Assembly: GCF_900090225.1 (NCBI RefSeq)
Contig: NZ_FMHY01000002.1
Span: 1,364,001-1,428,000 of the forward strand
Direction: 5' to 3'
DNA from: Micromonospora eburnea
GTDB taxonomy: Bacteria; Actinomycetota; Actinomycetes; Mycobacteriales; Micromonosporaceae
DNA: 64,000 nucleotides
Part shown: piece after piece, positions 1 through 8,685 of the stretch
Layout: each line of letters opens with the position of its first letter
How positions within the stretch are numbered: the stretch's first letter is position 1
The notes under the pieces: model-generated
What the model saw: the letters and a program-made list of their open reading frames with translations, nothing else
Told to the model about the DNA's origin: nothing
Database searches by the model: none
Position numbers and translations under genes: made by a program

Positions 1-152
1 GTACCAGTCGGGGCTGGTGGCCTCGTGATCTCCTGACGGCGGTCCGGCCGGCGGGAAGCAGTGGGCGGGTGGGACCGTTACCCTTGCGGGTAGCCGGCCT
101 TGTGCGCGCCGGCCGACTTGTGCCCGCCGAAAACGACAAACGGGATGTTCGC

Positions 153-1712
153 GTGTTTGACACCTTGAGTGACCGCCTGTCCGGGATCTTCACCAAGCTC
201 CGCGGCAAGGGCCGGCTCACCGACGCCGACATCGACGCCACCGCGCGCGAGATCCGGATGGCGTTGCTGGAGGCCGACGTCGCCCTGCCGGTGGTCAAGG
301 GCTTCATCGCGAGCGTCAAGGAGCGGGCCCGTAGCGCCGAGGTCTCCCAGGCGCTGAACCCGGCGCAGCAGATCATCAAGATCGTCAACGAGGAGCTGGT
401 CGCGGTTCTCGGCGGCGAGGGGCGGCGGCTCCAGTTCGCCAAGCACCCGCCGACCGTGATCATGCTGGCCGGTCTCCAGGGTTCCGGTAAGACCACCCTC
501 GCCGGCAAGCTGGCCCGTTGGCTCAAGGCCCAGGGCCACCAGCCGCTGCTGGTCGCCGCCGACCTCCAGCGTCCCAACGCGGTCGGGCAGCTCCAGGTGC
601 TCGGCGGCCGGGCCGGCGTCGAGGTGTACGCCCCGGAGCCCGGCAACGGCGTCGGCGACCCGGTCCAGGTGGCCCGCGACTCGATCGAGCACGCCAGGCG
701 GGCGGCTCGGGACATCGTGATCGTCGACACCGCCGGCCGGCTCGGTATCGACGCCGAGATGATGCAGCAGGCGGCCAACATCCGCGACGCGGTCCAGCCC
801 GACGAGGTCATCTTCGTCATCGACGCGATGGTCGGTCAGGACGCGGTACGCACCGCCGAGGCGTTCCGCGACGGCGTGGGCATCACCGGTGTGGTCCTCT
901 CCAAGCTCGACGGCGACGCCCGCGGTGGTGCCGCGCTGTCGGTCCGGGAGGTCACCGGGCAGCCGATCCTCTTCGCCTCCACCGGCGAGAAGCTGGAGGA
1001 CTTCGACGTCTTCCACCCCGACCGGATGGCCAGCCGGATCCTCGGCATGGGCGACGTCCTCACCCTGATCGAGCAGGCCGAGGCGGCCTTCGACGCCGAT
1101 CAGAAGGAGAAGATGACCGCCAAGCTGGTGGGCGGTGAGACCTTCACGCTGGAGGACTTCCTCGACCAGCTCATCGCGGTGCGCCGGATGGGCCCGATCG
1201 CCAACGTGCTGGCCATGATGCCCGGCATGGGGCAGATGAAGGACCAGCTCGCCGAGCTGGACGACAAGCACTTCGACCGGGTCACCGCGATCATCCGGTC
1301 GATGACCCCGGCCGAGCGGGTCAACCCGAAGATCATCAACGGTTCCCGGCGGGCCCGCATCGCCAACGGCTCCGGCGTCACCGTGATGGACGTCAACCAG
1401 CTGCTCAACCGCTTCGCCGACGCGCAGAAGATGATGAAGCAGATGGGCGGCATGATGGGCCTGCCCGGCGCGGGTCGGCGCAAGGCGACCAAGTCCCCGA
1501 AGAACAAGCGCAAGGGCACCAAGGGTGGCGGCCGGCCGCGTACCGGGGCGGGGCTGCCGGGCGGTGGGGGCTTCCCCGGTGGCATGCCGCAGCTCCCGCC
1601 GGGCCTGGACCCGGGCGACCTGGCCGGCGCCCAGGGCCTGCCGCCGGGCTTCAAGCTCCCGAAGATCGACTTCAACAAGCTCGGCAAGGGTGGTGACAAG
1701 CACCCCCGCTGA
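153..1712 (+). CDS. ffh: Signal recognition particle GTPase Ffh (SRP54)
   Basis: Ffh is the protein subunit of the signal recognition particle. With the small SRP RNA it binds hydrophobic signal sequences on the ribosome and docks with FtsY at the membrane. The 519-residue product has the helical N domain, a G domain with P-loop GLQGSGKTT near residues 107-115 and DTAGR near 192, the SKLDGDARGG guanine-specificity motif, and a Met-rich M domain (MMPGMGQM, MMKQMGGMMG) followed by a Gly/Pro-rich basic tail. The GTG at 153 is chosen because family conservation begins there (VFDTLSDRLSG); the frame is open further upstream to an ATG at 69 but that part looks like non-coding GC-rich sequence. No strong ribosome binding site is visible. 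It heads the housekeeping block leading to rpsP. Confidence 0.96.
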   Translation: MFDTLSDRLSGIFTKLRGKGRLTDADIDATAREIRMALLEADVALPVVKGFIASVKERARSAEVSQALNPAQQIIKIVNEELVAVLGGEGRRLQFAKHPPTVIMLAGLQGSGKTTLAGKLARWLKAQGHQPLLVAADLQRPNAVGQLQVLGGRAGVEVYAPEPGNGVGDPVQVARDSIEHARRAARDIVIVDTAGRLGIDAEMMQQAANIRDAVQPDEVIFVIDAMVGQDAVRTAEAFRDGVGITGVVLSKLDGDARGGAALSVREVTGQPILFASTGEKLEDFDVFHPDRMASRILGMGDVLTLIEQAEAAFDADQKEKMTAKLVGGETFTLEDFLDQLIAVRRMGPIANVLAMMPGMGQMKDQLAELDDKHFDRVTAIIRSMTPAERVNPKIINGSRRARIANGSGVTVMDVNQLLNRFADAQKMMKQMGGMMGLPGAGRRKATKSPKNKRKGTKGGGRPRTGAGLPGGGGFPGGMPQLPPGLDPGDLAGAQGLPPGFKLPKIDFNKLGKGGDKHPR

Positions 1713-1815
1713 CGTGTCGGTGGCGGCGGGCGGTCTCATCGACCTGCCCGCCCGCACCGCCCGGCGGAATGACCTGCTCGCCGCTGACGAGGAGTAATCG
1801 GGTAGGACTGTGCGC

Positions 1816-2895
1816 ATGGCTCTGCATGTGCGCGGTGTGCTCCTGCCGGACGACGAGGTCCGGGACCTGTGGCTGGTCGGCGACCGGGTCACCTTCGAAC
1901 CGGTGCCCGGCGCGGAGACCGTCGCCGAGGGCGGCTTCGTCCTCCCCGGCCTGACCGACGCCCACTGCCACATCGGCATCGCCCGGGGCGGCGCCCCGAT
2001 CACCACCCTCGACCAGGCCCGCGAGCTGGCCCGGGTCGACCGGGACGCCGGGGTGCTCGCCATCCGGGACGCCGGCTCGCCGTACCCGTACCCGGAGCTC
2101 GACGACGACCCGGAGCTGCCGCGACTGGCCCGCGCCGGCCGGCACGTCGCGCCGCCGAAGCGCTACCTGCGCGACATCGGGGTGGAGGTCGGCGCGGCCG
2201 AGGTGGCCGCGACGGTGACCGAGCAGGCCGCCGCCGGCAACGGCTGGGTCAAGCTGGTCGGTGACTGGATCGACCGTGGCGTGGGCGACCTCGCCCCGGC
2301 CTGGGACGCGGACACCATGACCGCCGCCGTCGCCGCCGCGCACGCCGCCGGGGTACGCGCCGCCGTGCACACCTTCAGCGAGTCCGCCGTGGAGATCATG
2401 GTGCGGGCCGGGGTGGACTCGGTGGAGCACGGCACCGGCCTCAGCGTCGACCTGATCGACCTGATGGCCCGGCAGGGCACCGCGCTGGTCCCCACGATGA
2501 TCAACATTCAGACCTTCGGGCACATCGCCGAACAGGCCCGCCCCAAGTTCCCCGGGTACGCCGACCACATGCTCGCGCTGCGGGACCGCTTCCCCGACGT
2601 GGTCCGGGCCGCGCACGAGGCGGGCGTGCCGATCTACGTCGGTACCGACGCCGGTGGGGGCATCGACCACGGGCTGGCCGCCGAGGAGATGCTGCTGCTG
2701 CACGAGCGCGCCGGCATGTCCGCCGAGGACGTCCTCGCCGCCGCCTCCTGGCGGGCCCGGGAGTGGCTCGGCTTCCCCGGCCTGGTCGAGGGCGGCCTCG
2801 CCGACCTGGTCGTCTACCCCGAGGACCCGCGCCGCGACCTCCGGGTGGTCCGCACCCCGTTCCGCATCGTCCTGCGCGGTCGCGTCATTCGCTGA
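1816..2895 (+). CDS. Amidohydrolase family protein (imidazolonepropionase/prolidase-like)
   Basis: This is a TIM-barrel metal-dependent hydrolase of the amidohydrolase superfamily, probably a cytoplasmic enzyme cleaving a cyclic or linear amide; the substrate cannot be read from sequence. Visible motifs are the metal-binding DAHCHIG (His50, His52), a KLVGDW segment likely supplying the bridging lysine, histidines in HTFSE and VEHGTG, and the catalytic aspartate in GTDAGGG. The C-terminus ends with the usual small beta-sandwich (ADLVVYPEDP, IVLRGRVIR). ATG 1816 is preceded by GGTAGG nine bases upstream; GTG 1810 is an in-frame alternative. It lies 103 bp after ffh on the same strand and converges with the next gene. 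Confidence 0.85.
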   Translation: MALHVRGVLLPDDEVRDLWLVGDRVTFEPVPGAETVAEGGFVLPGLTDAHCHIGIARGGAPITTLDQARELARVDRDAGVLAIRDAGSPYPYPELDDDPELPRLARAGRHVAPPKRYLRDIGVEVGAAEVAATVTEQAAAGNGWVKLVGDWIDRGVGDLAPAWDADTMTAAVAAAHAAGVRAAVHTFSESAVEIMVRAGVDSVEHGTGLSVDLIDLMARQGTALVPTMINIQTFGHIAEQARPKFPGYADHMLALRDRFPDVVRAAHEAGVPIYVGTDAGGGIDHGLAAEEMLLLHERAGMSAEDVLAAASWRAREWLGFPGLVEGGLADLVVYPEDPRRDLRVVRTPFRIVLRGRVIR

Positions 2896-2914
2896 CCGCA
2901 GCCGCCGGGGCGGC

Positions 2915-3478
2915 TCAGCTCACGACCAGCAGGTACTTCGCCCGTACCGAGAACTCGCCGCCGTCGGTGCCGCCGAAGGTCAGCTCGTGCTCGCCGGGAG
3001 CCGGCGGCGGCAGGCTCGCCCAGAGCCCCCAGCAGGTGACCGGGTACGGGCGGGACCGGCCGGTGACGGCGTTGCGGAAGGCACCCCGTACCTCGAAGGG
3101 GGTCGCCGTGCCGATGGTGGCGAGCGGCACCCGCTCGTCGTCGATCTTGGCGTGCCCGGTCGCCCCGTCGACCACCGGCACCTCGCCCGGGGCGGAGCCG
3201 ACCTGCCACATGTTGAACGCGGGGAAGAAGAGCGGCCGTCCGGCGGGAATCACGCAGCGCCGTCGCACCGTGCCGCCGTAGGTGCCGGCCAGGAACCAGA
3301 CGTCGTCGGGCTGGTGGTGCCCACCGTCCTCGCCGGTCGTGTCGTGGATCGGGTCCGTCATCGGCCCGTGCGCCGCCAGCCACCGCACCCAGCGCGCGAC
3401 GAGCCCCTCGGGGGAGGACGGCGGGTAGGGCGGCGGGGCAGCCTCGGCCCGGCCGAACAGGGAGCGCAGCGGTGGCAT
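2915..3478 (-). CDS. Conserved hypothetical protein
   Basis: I do not recognise a named family. The 187-residue product starts at MPPLRSLFG, has a Pro-rich stretch near residues 12-22, then a compact domain with the phrase FLAGTYGG followed by VPAGRPLFFPAFN-like spacing (here IPAGRPLFFPAFN), which I associate with a loose group of uncharacterised proteins. It contains two conserved-looking cysteines (RRRCVIP and PVTCWG) and ends in a beta-rich region with FGGTDGGEF. No clear signal peptide or membrane segment is seen. It is flanked by the convergent amidohydrolase and the divergent proS, 118 bp away. Confidence 0.7.
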   Translation of the reverse strand: MPPLRSLFGRAEAAPPPYPPSSPEGLVARWVRWLAAHGPMTDPIHDTTGEDGGHHQPDDVWFLAGTYGGTVRRRCVIPAGRPLFFPAFNMWQVGSAPGEVPVVDGATGHAKIDDERVPLATIGTATPFEVRGAFRNAVTGRSRPYPVTCWGLWASLPPPAPGEHELTFGGTDGGEFSVRAKYLLVVS

Positions 3479-3596
3479 GGGCGCAGATGCTAGTGCCCTG
3501 GTCAGCCGCCCCACCCGGCCGGGATCCCGCCACCGGTGGCCGGTGCGGGCGCGCCCGATCGCGGCGTCCGCCGGGCGGCGCATAGGATGTGCCCTC

Positions 3597-5012
3597 ATGG
3601 CACGCGTGCTCACTCCCCGTGCGGAGGACTTCCCCCGCTGGTACCAGGACCTGATCGCCAAGGCGAAGCTGGCCGACAACGGCCCGGTGCGGGGCACCAT
3701 GGTCATTCGACCGGCCGGTTACGCCATCTGGGAGCGGATGCAGGCCGAGATGGACGCCCGGATCAAGGCGGCCGGGGCGGAGAACGCGTATTTCCCGCTC
3801 TTCATTCCGGAGAGCTACCTCAAGCGCGAGGCCGAGCACGTCGAGGGCTTCTCGCCGGAGCTGGCCGTGGTCACCCACGGCGGTGGCAAGCAGCTCGCCG
3901 AGCCGGTGGTGGTCCGCCCCACCAGCGAGACGGTGATCGGCGAGTTCATGGCCAAGTGGATCGACTCGTACCGGGACCTGCCGCTGCTGCTCAACCAGTG
4001 GGCGAACGTGGTCCGGTGGGAGCTGCGCCCCCGGGTCTTCCTGCGTACCAGCGAGTTCCTCTGGCAGGAGGGGCACACCGCGCACGCGACTCGTTCCGAC
4101 GCCCGGGCCTACGCCCGCAAGATCCTGCACGAGGCGTACGAGGACCTGATGGTCAACGTGCTCGGCATCCCGGTGGTGGTCGGCCTGAAGACCGCCCGCG
4201 AGCGGTTCGCCGGCGCCACCGCCACCTACACCTGCGAAGGCATGATGGGCGACGGCAAGGCGCTCCAGCTGGGCACCAGCCACGAGCTGGGCCAGAACTT
4301 CGCCAAGGCGTTCGACATCAGCTTCTCCTCGGCCGAGGGTGGCCGGGAGCACGCCTGGACCACCTCCTGGGGCACCTCGACCCGGATGCTCGGCGGCCTG
4401 ATCATGTGCCACGGCGACGACAACGGCCTGCGGGTGCCGCCGCGGCTGGCGCCGGTCCAGGCGTACGTGATGATCGTCAAGGACGGCGAGGGCCCTGGCG
4501 GCCCTGCCGAGGCGGCGCGAAAGCTTTACGACGCGCTGCGCGACGCCGGGGTCCGGGTCGCGCTGGACGACCGCACCGACACCGCGTTCGGCCGCCGGGC
4601 CGTCGACGCCGAGCTGCGCGGCTACCCGGTCCGCGTCGAGGTCGGCCCCCGTGACCTGGCCGCCGGCAACGCGGTGGTGGTCCGGCGTACGGACGGCTCG
4701 AAGGCCGCGACGCCGGTGGCCGACGTGGTCGGCGCGGTCCTGGCCGCGCTGGAGGCCGACCAGCAGGCGCTGCACGACCAGGCCCTGGCGTTTCGGCAGT
4801 CCCACACCGTCGAGGTCGCCAGCCTGGCCGAGGCGATCGAGGCGGCGGCCACCGGCTGGGCCAAGGTGCCGTGGTCGGCGGTCGGTGTCGAGGGCGAGGC
4901 CGAGGCGAACGCCCAGGGCGTCACCGTTCGGTGCCTGCTGCGCGCCGACGGCTCGGTGCCCGACTCCGAGGATGAGCCCGACCTGCGCGCCATCCTCGCC
5001 CGCGCCTACTGA
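3597..5012 (+). CDS. proS: Prolyl-tRNA synthetase, archaeal/eukaryotic-type (class II)
   Basis: The enzyme charges tRNA-Pro with proline. The 471-residue protein shows class II motif 2 (FLRTSEFLWQEGHTAH) and motif 3 (HGDDNGLRVPPRLAP), an anticodon-binding domain (APVQAYVMIVKDG onward) and a C-terminal tyrosine (LARAY). Those features, and the lack of the long insertion domain of the ordinary bacterial enzyme, place it in the ProS type 3 group shared with archaea, eukaryotes and some bacteria. ATG 3597 has AGGA about nine bases upstream. The gene is followed within 6 bp of its stop by a 52-bp hairpin repeat that may act as its terminator. Confidence 0.95.
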   Translation: MARVLTPRAEDFPRWYQDLIAKAKLADNGPVRGTMVIRPAGYAIWERMQAEMDARIKAAGAENAYFPLFIPESYLKREAEHVEGFSPELAVVTHGGGKQLAEPVVVRPTSETVIGEFMAKWIDSYRDLPLLLNQWANVVRWELRPRVFLRTSEFLWQEGHTAHATRSDARAYARKILHEAYEDLMVNVLGIPVVVGLKTARERFAGATATYTCEGMMGDGKALQLGTSHELGQNFAKAFDISFSSAEGGREHAWTTSWGTSTRMLGGLIMCHGDDNGLRVPPRLAPVQAYVMIVKDGEGPGGPAEAARKLYDALRDAGVRVALDDRTDTAFGRRAVDAELRGYPVRVEVGPRDLAAGNAVVVRRTDGSKAATPVADVVGAVLAALEADQQALHDQALAFRQSHTVEVASLAEAIEAAATGWAKVPWSAVGVEGEAEANAQGVTVRCLLRADGSVPDSEDEPDLRAILARAY

Positions 5013-5017
5013 GGTGC

Positions 5018-5069
5018 AAGGAAGGGCCCCTTCTTAACGCCTCTGGTAGAGGAAGGGGCCCCTGCTAAC
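5018..5069. repeat. 52-bp palindromic intergenic element, copy 1
   Basis: This is the first of three related 52-bp elements (others at 46455-46506 and 59445-59496). It begins AAGGAAGGG, contains the shared core TTAACGCCT...GGTA, and ends TGCTAAC. Arms CCCCTTC (positions 10-16 of the element) and GAAGGGG (35-41) pair perfectly. GGG (7-9) pairs with CCC (42-44). It starts five bases after the proS stop codon, so a terminator or mRNA 3'-end role is plausible, but there is no T tract. Its spread to three unrelated gene ends suggests a REP-like element. Confidence 0.75.
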
Positions 5070-5084
5070 CACTGGGGTGATGAC

Positions 5085-5732
5085 GTGCGGTTCGAACCGG
5101 GCCAGCTGATCATGCACCGGAACGTCCGCAACGGCCGGATCGGTTGGGTGCGGCCGGCCCGGGTGGTCCTCGACGACGACCGGGGGCTGCTGCTCTGGGT
5201 CGCCCGGGACACGCCGGTGGCCCACGAGGTGACCGAGGCGGGGCTGGGCATGCGGGCCATGCCGTTCGCGGAGTGGATCACCTTCCGCTACCGGCTCGCC
5301 GAGGGCCGCTGGGCCGGGCCGCCGGTGCTCAAGTTCCTGCCCACCGGCGTGGCGCACTCGGTCTGGTGGTTCCGGGACGACCGGGGTGGGTTCCGCAACT
5401 GGTACGTCAACCTGGAGGAACCCGGCGTCCGCTGGGACGACGGCGCGGTGGCCGGGGTCGACATGGTGGACCAGGATCTCGACGTGGTCGTCCACCCGGA
5501 CCTGAGCTGGGAGTGGAAGGACGAGGAGGAGTTCGTCGAACGCCTCGCCTTCCCGGAGCACTACTGGGTGGCCGACGAGCAGGCGGTCCGCGCCGAGGGG
5601 GAGCGGGTGATCCGGCTCGCCGAGGCGGGGAGGTTCCCGTTCGACGGCACCTGGTGCGACTTCGTGCCGCCCGCCGAATGGGACGTACCGGAGAAGCTTC
5701 CGCTGGGCTGGGATCGGCCGCCGGCCCGCTGA
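5085..5732 (+). CDS. DUF402 domain-containing protein
   Basis: This 215-residue protein matches the DUF402 family, related to the FomD/nucleoside-diphosphate phosphatase fold. The recognisable parts are the central beta-barrel segment (SVWWFRDDRGGFRNWYVNLEEP), the acidic DQDLDVVVHPDLSWEWKDEEEF stretch with likely metal-binding Asp/Glu residues, and the following helix with HYWVADEQAV. It is probably a soluble cytoplasmic protein hydrolysing a phosphate compound, but the substrate is unknown. GTG 5085 has GGGGTGA just upstream. It sits directly after the palindromic element that ends proS. Confidence 0.85.
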   Translation: MRFEPGQLIMHRNVRNGRIGWVRPARVVLDDDRGLLLWVARDTPVAHEVTEAGLGMRAMPFAEWITFRYRLAEGRWAGPPVLKFLPTGVAHSVWWFRDDRGGFRNWYVNLEEPGVRWDDGAVAGVDMVDQDLDVVVHPDLSWEWKDEEEFVERLAFPEHYWVADEQAVRAEGERVIRLAEAGRFPFDGTWCDFVPPAEWDVPEKLPLGWDRPPAR

Positions 5733-5974
5733 GGCGTGTCGTACGTCACCCGGAGGTTGACTCCGAGCTTTCCGGCCCGGGTCCGGTGTGAGAGATCGGG
5801 GCGGGATCTGGCAGAATGGGTCGCTGGTATCCGGCGCGCGTCCGGCGCCCTCTAACCCGGGCGCGTCGCCAGTTGACCGAGCAGTCTCCGGCCCAACCCC
5901 ACTGTGCCGGTCGGCGCTCACCCGCCACACCGCCCGTACCGGGCCGGTGAGATCGCAACAGGAGCGAAACAACT

Positions 5975-6421
5975 GTGGCCGTAAAGATCCGGCTCCTGCG
6001 GATGGGCAAGATCCGCAACCCGCAGTACCGCATCGTCGTCGCCGACTCGCGTACCAAGCGCGACGGCCGGGCGATCGAGTTCGTCGGTGTGTACCAGCCG
6101 AAGGAAGACCCTTCGGTGATCGAGGTCAAGTCGGAGCGGGTTCAGTACTGGCTCTCCGTCGGCGCGCAGCCGAGCGAGGCGGTGCAGCGTCTGCTGGAGC
6201 TGACCGGTGACTGGCAGAAGTTCAAGGGCCTGCCGGCCCCGCCGCCGCTGAAGGTCGCGGCGGAGCGGGCCGACCGCAAGGCGGCGTACGAGGCCGAGGC
6301 GAAGGCCGCCGCCGGCCTCGCGGAGACCCCGGCCAAGCCGGCCAAGAAGGCCGCGAAGCCGGAGGCCGAGGCGCCGAAGGCCGAGGAGCAGACCGGTGTC
6401 GAGTCCGGCGAGCAGGCCTGA
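5975..6421 (+). CDS. rpsP: 30S ribosomal protein S16
   Basis: S16 binds 16S rRNA and helps early assembly of the small subunit. The conserved core [19 protein letters not shown]...[16 protein letters not shown] covers residues 1-85. The product is 148 residues, longer than the usual 80-90, because of an Ala/Lys/Glu-rich tail ([19 protein letters not shown]) as in other actinobacteria. GTG 5975 is preceded by AGGAG. It opens the tight operon rpsP-khpA-rimM-trmD-rplS. The 242-bp upstream gap (5733-5974) contains no gene; a TTGACT at 5757 could be a -35 element but no convincing -10 is seen. Confidence 0.97.
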   Translation: MAVKIRLLRMGKIRNPQYRIVVADSRTKRDGRAIEFVGVYQPKEDPSVIEVKSERVQYWLSVGAQPSEAVQRLLELTGDWQKFKGLPAPPPLKVAAERADRKAAYEAEAKAAAGLAETPAKPAKKAAKPEAEAPKAEEQTGVESGEQA

Positions 6422-6422
6422 C

Positions 6423-6656
6423 ATGGCGCTGCGTCCCGCCCTGGAGCACCTGGTCAAGGGGATCGTCGACCACCCGGACGACGTCCGGGTGCGGATGGTC
6501 GACTCCCGTCGGGGCAAGCGGCTTGAGGTCCGTGTGCACCCGGAGGACCTCGGCACGGTGATCGGGCGGTCCGGCCGGACCGCCAAGGCGCTGCGCCAGG
6601 TGATCGGCTCCATCGGCGGGCGCGGAGTACGCGTCGACATCGTCGACTCGTACTGA
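6423..6656 (+). CDS. khpA: KH-domain RNA-binding protein KhpA
   Basis: A 77-residue single KH domain protein of the KhpA/YlqC family, an RNA-binding factor linked in other bacteria to cell division and small-RNA biology, usually with partner KhpB. The KH signature is VHPEDLGTVIGRSGRTAKAL with the GxxG loop read as GRSG. ATG 6423 lies one base after the rpsP stop and the TGA overlaps the rimM ATG by one base (TGATG), so translation is coupled across the operon. Confidence 0.93.
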   Translation: MALRPALEHLVKGIVDHPDDVRVRMVDSRRGKRLEVRVHPEDLGTVIGRSGRTAKALRQVIGSIGGRGVRVDIVDSY

Positions 6657-7198
6657 TGCTTCTCGTCGTCGGCAGGATCGGTAAGCCGCACGGGATCCGC
6701 GGTGAGGTCACCGTGGAGGTGCGGACCGACGAGCCCGAAGCACGGTTCGCCCCGGGCATGGTGCTGCGCACCACGCCCGGGGCGGTCACGCCCGCGGCGC
6801 CCGGGGCCTACCGGGTGCCGGCGGAGCTGACCGTCGAGTCCGCCCGGTGGCACCAGGGCCGGATGCTGGTCGCGTTCGAGGGCGTGCTGAACCGCGACGT
6901 CGCCGAGGCGCTGCGCGGCACCCTGGTCGGGGTGGACAGCGCCGACGTCGCCCCGCCGGAGGACCCGGAGGAGTTCCACGACCACCAGCTGGTCGGCCTC
7001 GCCGTGGTCACCCCGGCCGGCGAGCGGCTGGGCGAGGTGGCCCGCATCGACCACGCCCCCGCCTCCGACCTGCTGGTGCTGCGGCGCCCCGAGGGGCGTA
7101 CCGCGCTGATCCCGTTCGTCAAGGCGATCGTGCCCGAGGTGGATCTCGCCGGCGGTCGCGTCGTCGTCGATCCGCCCGGTGGCCTGCTCGACCTGTAG
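6656..7198 (+). CDS. rimM: Ribosome maturation factor RimM
   Basis: RimM assists maturation of the 30S subunit head and binds S19. The 180-residue protein has the N-terminal beta-barrel beginning [18 protein letters not shown] and the C-terminal PRC-barrel ([37 protein letters not shown]). Its ATG overlaps the khpA stop. A GGAG at 7200 between it and trmD serves the next gene. Confidence 0.95.
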   Translation: MLLVVGRIGKPHGIRGEVTVEVRTDEPEARFAPGMVLRTTPGAVTPAAPGAYRVPAELTVESARWHQGRMLVAFEGVLNRDVAEALRGTLVGVDSADVAPPEDPEEFHDHQLVGLAVVTPAGERLGEVARIDHAPASDLLVLRRPEGRTALIPFVKAIVPEVDLAGGRVVVDPPGGLLDL

Positions 7199-7214
7199 TT
7201 GGAGTCAGCCCCTC

Positions 7215-8117
7215 ATGCGCGTCGACATCGTGTCGATCTTTCCCGAGTACTTCGCCCCGCTGGACCTGTCGCTGATCGGCAAGGCCCGGGCGAACGGCAC
7301 GCTGCGGCTGGCCGTACACGATCTGCGGACCTGGACGCACGACGTGCACCGCACGGTCGACGACACGCCGTACGGCGGCGGGCCCGGCATGGTGATGCGG
7401 CCGGAGCCGTGGGGCGAGGCCCTGGACGCCCTCGTTCCGGGCGCGGACGGCGAACCGGAACCCCGGCTGCTGGTGCCCTCCCCGGTCGGCGTCCGGTTCA
7501 CCCAGGCCCTGGCGCACGAGCTGGCCGCCGAGTCGCACCTGCTCTTCGCCTGCGGCCGGTACGAGGGCATCGACCAGCGGGTGCTCGACCACGCGGCGAC
7601 CCGGATGCGGGTGACCGAGGTCTCCCTCGGCGACTACGTGCTCTTCGGCGGCGAGGTGGCGGTGCTGGTGATCCTGGAGGCGGTCACCCGGCTGCTGCCC
7701 GGGGTGCTCGGCAACGCCGGCTCGCTGGACGAGGAGTCGCACGCCCACGGGCTGCTGGAGGCGCCGATGTACACCAAGCCGGCGACCTGGCGCGGGCACG
7801 AGGTGCCGGAGGTGCTCCGCTCCGGCGACCACGGGCGGATCGCCCGCTGGCGGCGCGACGAGTCGCTGCTGCGTACCGCCGCCCGCCGCCCCGACATGAT
7901 CGCCGCACTGCCCCCGAGAGCCTGGACAAGCGGGACCGGGCGGCCCTGGACCGGGGTGGATTTCAGCCGCCGTCGGGGGATGTGGCAAAGTAGAGGGGTT
8001 GCCGCATCCGTCCACGCCGTGGGCGGCTGCGAGGACCCTCGACCGGGGCCGGCGTCACCGGCCACCACCCGGGGGTCAGAATCACCCATTCGCGCATCGA
8101 CTGACGGTGCGCCGTGA
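7215..8117 (+). CDS. trmD: tRNA (guanine-37-N1)-methyltransferase TrmD, apparent 3' frameshift
   Basis: TrmD methylates G37 next to the anticodon and prevents frameshifting. Core family features are present: [11 protein letters not shown] at the start, the [17 protein letters not shown] loop, [12 protein letters not shown] and the [13 protein letters not shown] knot region. The C-terminus is abnormal. After ALPP at the C run 7911-7915 the open frame reads non-family Arg/Trp-rich sequence to 8117 (300 residues). One extra C restores [11 protein letters not shown]...GDVAK and a stop at 7991-7993, giving 259 residues, the usual size. A one-base deletion, real or from sequencing, is therefore likely. 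RBS GGAG lies at 7200, 15 bases before the ATG. Confidence 0.93.
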   Translation: MRVDIVSIFPEYFAPLDLSLIGKARANGTLRLAVHDLRTWTHDVHRTVDDTPYGGGPGMVMRPEPWGEALDALVPGADGEPEPRLLVPSPVGVRFTQALAHELAAESHLLFACGRYEGIDQRVLDHAATRMRVTEVSLGDYVLFGGEVAVLVILEAVTRLLPGVLGNAGSLDEESHAHGLLEAPMYTKPATWRGHEVPEVLRSGDHGRIARWRRDESLLRTAARRPDMIAALPPRAWTSGTGRPWTGVDFSRRRGMWQSRGVAASVHAVGGCEDPRPGPASPATTRGSESPIRASTDGAP

Positions 8118-8136
8118 GCCTTACGAGGACGCAGCG

Positions 8137-8496
8137 ATGAACATCCTGGACGCCCTTGACGCCCAGTCGAAGCGCGTTGACATCCCCGACTTCCGGGCCG
8201 GTGACACCGTCAAGGTGCACGCCCGCGTCGTCGAGGGCAACCGGTCCCGGGTCCAGATCTTCCAGGGCGTCGTCATCCGCCGCCAGGGTGACGGTCTGCG
8301 CGAGACCTTCTCGGTCCGCAAGATCAGCTTCGGTGTGGGTGTGGAGCGGACCTACCCGGTGAACAGCCCGGCGATCGACCGGATCGAGGTCGTGACCCGC
8401 GGTGACGTGCGCCGCGCCAAGCTCTACTACCTGCGCGAGCTGCGCGGCAAGAAGGCCAAGATCAAGGAGCTGCGCGAGAAGCAGCCGGCGAGCTGA
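8137..8496 (+). CDS. rplS: 50S ribosomal protein L19
   Basis: L19 sits at the subunit interface of the ribosome. The 119-residue product covers the full family length, with [20 protein letters not shown], the [11 protein letters not shown] segment, [15 protein letters not shown] and the basic C-terminus [20 protein letters not shown] 8137 is preceded by GAGGA about nine bases upstream. It is the last gene of the rpsP operon; a large inverted repeat lies 120 bp downstream. Confidence 0.97.
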   Translation: MNILDALDAQSKRVDIPDFRAGDTVKVHARVVEGNRSRVQIFQGVVIRRQGDGLRETFSVRKISFGVGVERTYPVNSPAIDRIEVVTRGDVRRAKLYYLRELRGKKAKIKELREKQPAS

Positions 8497-8615
8497 ATTT
8501 CCGCTCGCCACGCCGCCTGAGCTGCGCGGATGCCGTATCGATCGGAGCGCATTACCCTGGTCGTACGGGCGCAGGGGAGCGGCGCGCCGCGCTCGCTCGC
8601 GGTGGCACAGCGGTC

Positions 8616-8660
8616 CACTACCGCCCGTGGGGTCTCTGGGGAGGCTCCCGGGCGGTAGTG
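8616..8660 (+). terminator. 12-bp perfect dyad between rplS and lepB
   Basis: Arms CACTACCGCCCG (8616-8627) and CGGGCGGTAGTG (8649-8660) are perfectly complementary with a 21-base G-rich loop, followed by a short TCGTTT. It ends 25 bp before the lepB start. It may terminate rplS, or attenuate or regulate lepB; no sequence test separates these. Confidence 0.6.
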
Positions 8661-8685
8661 TCGTTTCTGCGGACCGGAGAGTGGC

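Noticed and set aside
78-2063. Long - strand open frame across ffh
   Set aside because: Low-complexity Arg/Gly/His-rich translation with no motifs; it is a shadow of ffh and the amidohydrolase caused by high GC.
5085-5120. GGTTCGAACC resembling a tRNA T-loop
   Set aside because: It lies at the start of the DUF402 gene and no cloverleaf can be formed around it; I found no tRNA gene in the window.
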